A DNA stretch of 9,328 nt. Source: an uncultured Eubacteriales bacterium. Its GTDB lineage: Bacteria; Bacillota; Clostridia; Christensenellales; Borkfalkiaceae. How positions within the stretch are numbered: position 1 is the stretch's first letter; each line of letters starts with the position of its first letter. The stretch covers positions 1-9,328 of the forward strand of contig CATJZR010000111.1 in NCBI GenBank assembly GCA_949745625.1, given 5' to 3'. The notes below the pieces were generated by a model. It worked only from the letters and a program-made list of their open reading frames with translations, was not told the origin of the DNA and searched no databases. Made by a program: the position numbers and the translations under genes. Of the stretch, positions 6,197 through 9,328 are shown in pieces.

Positions 6197-6282
6197 CGGC
6201 GGATATACTTTCAAAGTAATCCGACCGTCTGATAGGTATAATTTTTTATATTTTGCGGATACCCGTTAATGGGATTCGACGG
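6197..6282 (+). ncRNA. Tandem hairpin leader resembling the pan RNA motif
   Basis: Two hairpins share one design. Hairpin 1 (6197-6227): CGGCGGAT, bulged A6205 and TACTT on the left; a TCA loop; AAGTA, ATCCG, bulged A6224 and CCG on the right. Hairpin 2 (6255-6280): GCGGAT, bulged A6261 and CCC on the left; a GTTAAT loop; GGG, ATTCG, bulged A6279 and C on the right. In both, five base pairs separate the two bulged adenines, and the seven-base GCGGATA is identical. From memory, a stem with two conserved bulged A residues, often in tandem, is the definition of the pan motif found in leaders of pantothenate synthesis genes in Firmicutes. The genes downstream (ECF S component, coaX) fit a pantothenate theme. 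Hairpin 2 ends directly against the GGAGG ribosome binding site (6281-6285), so control of translation is plausible. No terminator is visible in the leader. Confidence 0.75.
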
Positions 6283-6289
6283 AGGTTTT

Positions 6290-6907
6290 ATGAAAAACGA
6301 CAAAGCACATTTTGTCGCGTTTATCGGCGTTATGTTCGCGCTGATATTCGTACTGTTTCTCTTGGAAGGCGCTCTTCTTTCGCCGTTGGGAATGACTGCG
6401 TGTATTCTTTCTTTACCTGTTTCAATAGCATTAAGCATTTATGACGACTGGAAAAAGAGTTTTGTGGGCGGAACGCTGCTCGGGGCTTGCAGCTGCGTAT
6501 TCTGCCTTATATTCGCTTCTATGTTTATAGTTTACGCTAACCCGCTTATTTCCGTTTTGCCAAGGTTTTTTATCGGTATAACGGCGTATTGGACGTATTT
6601 CGGGCTATCAAGGCTTTGCGGTAAGGCAAAGAGCAGATTTATAAAGGAAGTGCTGCCTGCGGGAATTGCGGGATTGGTTGGTTCGCTGACTAATACGGTT
6701 TTGTATCTTTTAGCTGTCAATATTTGGTCCGGAAATGCTATGGGTGCGGTTACTCAGATTTTGGAGGTCGCCGTAACCATATATTTTCCGATAGAGCTTG
6801 CAGCGTGTGCGGTGCTTGTTCCCGCTTACGTTACCGTATTGAAAAAGGTAAACCGCAGATTTATAGCGGTAAAAAGTACACCTGAAGATACGGAGGAAAA
6901 ATTATGA
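6290..6907 (+). CDS. ECF transporter S component, probably for pantothenate
   Basis: A 205-aa membrane protein with about six hydrophobic segments (near 7-27, 29-50, 57-82, 88-108, 120-145 and 155-184), the size and topology of energy-coupling-factor S components. L-P-R-F-F-I-G-I (90-97) and G-S-L-T-N-T-V-L (131-138) are typical of the family. S components bind a vitamin and work with a shared EcfA/A'/T module encoded elsewhere. The tight fusion to coaX, with stop and start overlapping in ATGA, and the pan-like leader point to pantothenate (PanT-like); the sequence alone does not prove the ligand. Start: an ATG at 6269 is in frame but lies in the loop of leader hairpin 2 and has no ribosome binding site, while GGAGG (6281-6285) directly serves ATG 6290. 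The C-terminal tail is charged and probably cytoplasmic. Confidence 0.82.
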   Translation: MKNDKAHFVAFIGVMFALIFVLFLLEGALLSPLGMTACILSLPVSIALSIYDDWKKSFVGGTLLGACSCVFCLIFASMFIVYANPLISVLPRFFIGITAYWTYFGLSRLCGKAKSRFIKEVLPAGIAGLVGSLTNTVLYLLAVNIWSGNAMGAVTQILEVAVTIYFPIELAACAVLVPAYVTVLKKVNRRFIAVKSTPEDTEEKL

Positions 6908-7680
6908 TTATATGTATGGACGTCGGTAATACGAATATAAAGTACGGTTTATTCGACATAGATAAGCTTATTATGAGCTTTCGTGTAGCGACAGACCCCA
7001 AAAAAACTTCAGACGAATATGGCGGACAACTTTTAAGTATCTTAAATAATAACGGAATATCTGCTGATTCAATCAATGGCGGAATAATTTCGTCGGTGGT
7101 GCCACAGCTCGATTACACCTTGGAGCGTATGTGTCTGCTTTATCTCAAATTTAAACCTATGATGCTTGCACCCGGTTTAAAAACGGGGCTTAATTTGAAG
7201 GTGGATAATGCAAAAGAGGTCGGCGCTGACAGAGTGCTGAACAACGTAGCTGCTCTTTTAAAGTATAAGGCGCCGCTAATTATAGTGGATTTTGGAACAG
7301 CAACCACTTTCAATGTAATTAACGAAAAAAACGAGTTTATCGGGGGAGTTATTTCGCCTGGAATAAAGGGGTCGCTTGACAGCCTTGTTAACGGAACGGC
7401 AAAGCTTCCGCGGGTTGAAATTGAAAAACCGGAAACCGTGATAGGAAAAAACACCGTGACGAATATGCAGTCCGGAATTTTTTACGGTTTTGCGGGGCTT
7501 GTAGAGTATATTATAAAGAGAATTAAACGTGAGTTAAAGTGTGACGGAATAACAACCGTTGCAACGGGAGGCTTTGCCGAAATTATTGCAAACGAAATAT
7601 CCTCGATTGATTATGTGGATAAATTGCTTACGCTAAACGGACTTAAGTATTTGTATGATTTGAACGCTTCGGAGGCTTAA
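6904..7680 (+). CDS. coaX: Type III pantothenate kinase
   Basis: This 258-aa protein is of normal length for CoaX and belongs to the acetate-kinase/actin-like (ASKHA) superfamily. The phosphate-binding D-V-G-N-T-N is at 6-11 and G-A-D-R at 107-110. The second phosphate-binding motif D-F-G-T-A-T-T is at 129-135, with G-G-V-I-S-P-G at 147-153 and T-G-G at 221-223, all as expected for an active enzyme. It phosphorylates pantothenate with ATP to 4'-phosphopantothenate, the first step of coenzyme A synthesis. Unlike type I and II kinases, this type is not inhibited by CoA, so supply is likely to be set at expression level, which suits the leader RNA upstream. A GGAGG seven bases before the ATG and the ATGA overlap with the transporter gene give coupled translation; uptake and trapping of pantothenate would go hand in hand. 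Confidence 0.95.
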   Translation: MIICMDVGNTNIKYGLFDIDKLIMSFRVATDPKKTSDEYGGQLLSILNNNGISADSINGGIISSVVPQLDYTLERMCLLYLKFKPMMLAPGLKTGLNLKVDNAKEVGADRVLNNVAALLKYKAPLIIVDFGTATTFNVINEKNEFIGGVISPGIKGSLDSLVNGTAKLPRVEIEKPETVIGKNTVTNMQSGIFYGFAGLVEYIIKRIKRELKCDGITTVATGGFAEIIANEISSIDYVDKLLTLNGLKYLYDLNASEA

Positions 7681-8922
7681 ATGAAAAAAATTGGAATTTC
7701 TTTACTCGGACTCGATGATATCGGCACCAGCACGTATAAGATTTTGACCGAGCAGAAGGAATTTTACAAAAAGTCTTACGGTGTGGATATTGAGGTTGAG
7801 TGTGTGCTTGAAGAGGATAAGATGCGCATATCCGACTTTGGAATAAGTAAAAGCAAAATAGCGGAGAATATGGCGGAAATTTGCTCTAATCCGGAAATAG
7901 ATGCGGTAGTGGTAGCGTCGGATGGACTGGAGTCTGCAAGAACGCATGCGCTTGCCGCGCTGAAATCGGGAAAATGCGTAATCACGGCTAATGCCGAGCT
8001 GTGCAGTCGGTACAGCGTTGAGCTTGAAGGATTGGCAAAAAAGAATAACTGCGGGCTTTTTTACGGAGCCTGTTTTGGTGGACTTCCTGTAATAAGGGTG
8101 CTGTCAGATTGCCTGCAAGCAAACATAATAACCGCGTTCACTGGTATTTTAGATAGTGCCTATAACTATGCTTTAACTCTAATGAATTTAAACGGAAAAA
8201 GCTATTGCGAGGCATTGGACGAAGCGCAGAAACTCGGTTTCATCATAGATGATGATAAATCCGCGTGCAAATTATCCTTACTGTCAAAGCTGGCTTTTCA
8301 TTGCAATACAGAGGTGGCTGACATTTATATTGAGCAAATAGAGGGCATTGAAGCTGCCGATATAGCGTTAGGAAAAAGCCTTGGGTTCGTGCTTAAACCG
8401 TTGGTAATAGGAAAAAATACAGAAGCCGGCGTCGAGCTGCGCATTCATGCGGCGTTTATAAAAGAAAGTCATCCTCTTGCAAGCGTCAACGGTAGCAGCA
8501 ACGGGATACATATAAGCAGAGGCGCCGTCGGTGGGTTGACGATTTGTTGTGACGTTTCAGATACGATGTCTGTTGCACGTGCGCTTGCGGGAGACGTTCT
8601 CTATTATGCGTTGCACGATAACGGGGCTTTTAATACACCTAAATACTGTGTTCCTAAGCATATTACAAATTTTGAAAGTGCGTATTACGTCAGGATGAGC
8701 GTTAAGGACAGAGCTGGAGTTCTGGCTAAGGTTTCTTCAATTTTTAATAAAAATGGCGTAAGCTTGTCAGCGGTAAGGCAGGAAAGCGTTAAAAGTCACG
8801 GGGAAGCTGCATTAGTGCTTATTACTCATAAGGCGCGTGAAAACACTGTTAAAAAAATTTTGCGGGAAATAGACGAAAACGGATTAGCAAAAGTCGCTTC
8901 AGTTATAAAAGTGACGGATTAA
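7681..8922 (+). CDS. Homoserine dehydrogenase-like protein with ACT domain, probably not a normal enzyme
   Basis: This 413-aa protein follows the full homoserine dehydrogenase layout: N-terminal Rossmann domain (1-105), catalytic/dimer domain (106-320) and a C-terminal ACT domain (about 335-413, with D-R-A-G-V-L-A-K-V-S-S-I-F at 343-355). Homology is clear in H-P-L-A-S-V-N-G (264-271). Key sites are altered. The nucleotide loop G-L-G-x-V-G reads G-L-D-D-I-G (10-15). T-A-N-K reads T-A-N-A (102-105), losing the catalytic lysine. F-E-A-S reads Y-G-A-C (128-131) and N-G-T-T-N reads D-S-A-Y-N (158-162). The substrate loop before K197-L198 is about seven residues short and lacks its usual Glu and Asp; K197 itself remains. 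The G-A-G-x-x-P-T-A motif is replaced by D-V-S-D-T-M-S-V (291-298). The reading frame is intact. It starts directly after the coaX stop with GGAGG five bases before ATG, so it is expressed with coaX. A regulatory or repurposed role is my inference; automated tools would call it homoserine dehydrogenase. Confidence 0.8.
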   Translation: MKKIGISLLGLDDIGTSTYKILTEQKEFYKKSYGVDIEVECVLEEDKMRISDFGISKSKIAENMAEICSNPEIDAVVVASDGLESARTHALAALKSGKCVITANAELCSRYSVELEGLAKKNNCGLFYGACFGGLPVIRVLSDCLQANIITAFTGILDSAYNYALTLMNLNGKSYCEALDEAQKLGFIIDDDKSACKLSLLSKLAFHCNTEVADIYIEQIEGIEAADIALGKSLGFVLKPLVIGKNTEAGVELRIHAAFIKESHPLASVNGSSNGIHISRGAVGGLTICCDVSDTMSVARALAGDVLYYALHDNGAFNTPKYCVPKHITNFESAYYVRMSVKDRAGVLAKVSSIFNKNGVSLSAVRQESVKSHGEAALVLITHKARENTVKKILREIDENGLAKVASVIKVTD

Positions 8923-8933
8923 TGCAATTATAA

Positions 8934-9191
8934 AATGCATTACAGTTACAAATTCATATTAGAAAAACAAATCGCACAGCTGCAGATGAAGAGCTTATTG
9001 ATTTGTGCGAAAAAACGGCTAGAATTTTGATGCTTGATTATTGCGATATAGATGTTCTTACTGATTGTAATGGCAAGTGTTATATCTGTGAAGTTAATTC
9101 TAACGCGTTTTTTGCCGAAGCGAAGCGGGGCTGCGGTATAAATATTGCAAAAAAATTTGCCGAACTTATTATTGCAAGTAAAAATGCTTGA
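8934..9191 (+). pseudogene. C-terminal remnant of a RimK-type ATP-grasp ligase
   Basis: From base 8934 the frame is open to the stop at 9189-9191 and encodes about 85 residues. These read like the last third of an ATP-grasp (RimK/LysX-like) ligase: D-E-E-L-I-D-L-C-E-K-T-A-R-I-L, then D-Y-C-D-I-D-V-L with the conserved Asp, and I-C-E-V-N-S-N-A-F-F, which carries the Mg-ATP-binding E-x-N. The end G-I-N-I-A-K-K-F-A-E-L-I-I is typical too. The ATP-binding N-terminal two thirds are absent, and a stop at 8931-8933 closes the frame upstream. A TTG at 9003 would be the best start but has no ribosome binding site. I read it as a decayed or truncated gene left between the homoserine-dehydrogenase-like gene and the tRNA. 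This stretch fills the otherwise empty 315 bases between 8922 and the tRNA. Confidence 0.7.
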
Positions 9192-9197
9192 TTTTTT
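9175..9197 (+). terminator. Weak intrinsic terminator
   Basis: A six-pair stem CAAGTA (9175-9180) with TGCTTG (9185-9190), one pair being T-G, around an AAAA loop, followed by A and six T (9192-9197). It overlaps the stop of the ATP-grasp remnant and is the first terminator-like structure after the coaX operon, so it may end that transcript before the tRNA. Confidence 0.4.
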
Positions 9198-9213
9198 GGC
9201 AGATTTTTATTAT

Positions 9214-9219
9214 TATAAT
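9214..9219 (+). promoter_or_regulatory. Probable -10 box of the tRNA-Ser gene
   Basis: A perfect TATAAT lies 18 bases before the mature tRNA start, which would give a leader of about a dozen bases. No good -35 box sits at 16-18 bases; TTGGCA at 9196-9201 is well matched but only 12 bases away. Confidence 0.4.
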
Positions 9220-9237
9220 TACAGTTAAATAATATAT

Positions 9238-9328
9238 GCAGAGATGGCTGAGCGGTTTAAGGCGCACGATTGGAAATCGTGTGACGGCTAATACCCGTCC
9301 GGAAGTTCAAATCTTCTTCTCTGCGCCA
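9238..9328 (+). tRNA. tRNA-Ser (anticodon GGA)
   Basis: A complete 91-base class II tRNA. The acceptor stem GCAGAGA (9238-9244) pairs with TCTCTGC (9318-9324), followed by discriminator G and encoded CCA at the last bases of the window. The anticodon arm is CACGA/TCGTG around a seven-base loop with GGA at 9272-9274. The long variable arm has the stem GACGG/CCGTC, characteristic of serine tRNAs. The T arm is GGAAG/CTTCT around TTCAAAT. It reads UCC and UCU codons. Confidence 0.97.

Noticed and set aside
6228..6254. T-rich stretch after leader hairpin 1 as an attenuator terminator
   Set aside because: The six-T run starts 14 or more bases after the stem, too far for an intrinsic terminator.
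7140..7454. Open minus-strand frame opposite coaX
   Set aside because: It is the antisense shadow of the conserved CoaX catalytic motifs.
8921..8941. Inverted repeat AATGCA/TGCATT after the homoserine-dehydrogenase-like gene
   Set aside because: The stem is short and AT-rich and no T-run follows, so it does not qualify as a terminator.
9238..9328. tRNA-Ser as an integration site of a mobile element
   Set aside because: No integrase, phage gene or duplicated tRNA end is visible, and the window stops at the CCA.

Overview
The window is AT-rich, with tight operons, strong Shine-Dalgarno (SD) sites, sigma-A type promoters and a tRNA with encoded CCA. These traits, together with DUF4364, a TIGR03905/TSCPD protein, NfnAB and an ECF vitamin transporter subunit, point to a low-GC Gram-positive anaerobe, most likely an uncultured member of the Clostridia. 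No phage, transposon or CRISPR signature is visible. TGA works as an ordinary stop.

Layout. (1) Bases 1-548: the tail of a nucleoside phosphorylase cut by the window edge, then a short pyrophosphatase-like protein. (2) Bases 565-3495: a promoter, a 76-aa conserved small protein, nfnA and nfnB (electron-bifurcating ferredoxin:NADP oxidoreductase) and an unknown 137-aa protein, closed by a bidirectional terminator. (3) Bases 3570-4370, minus strand: a DUF4364 winged-helix-like protein and a TIGR03905 four-cysteine protein, expressed from one half of a divergent promoter region. (4) Bases 4507-5762, plus strand: an unknown 243-aa protein translationally coupled to a NudF-type ADP-ribose pyrophosphatase, then a terminator. 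(5) Bases 5801-6019, minus strand: a tiny cysteine/glycine-rich membrane protein. (6) Bases 6148-8922: an extended -10 promoter, a leader with two tandem hairpins, an ECF transporter S component, coaX (type III pantothenate kinase) and a homoserine-dehydrogenase-like protein that lacks key catalytic residues. (7) Bases 8934-9328: the C-terminal remnant of an ATP-grasp ligase and a tRNA-Ser(GGA) gene ending at the window edge.

The most interesting part is region 6. Both leader hairpins share the same core: GCGGAT then a bulged A on the left arm, and ATYCG then a bulged A and C on the right arm, with five base pairs between the two bulges. That matches my memory of the Clostridial/Bacillus 'pan' RNA motif, known from leaders of pantothenate synthesis genes. 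Here it stands before a probable pantothenate uptake subunit and the first enzyme of coenzyme A synthesis, so the operon looks like a pantothenate uptake-and-capture unit under RNA control. A degenerate, ACT-domain-bearing homoserine dehydrogenase homologue is built into the same transcript.

All calls rest on reading the sequence and on remembered family features. No alignment, folding or database search was run.
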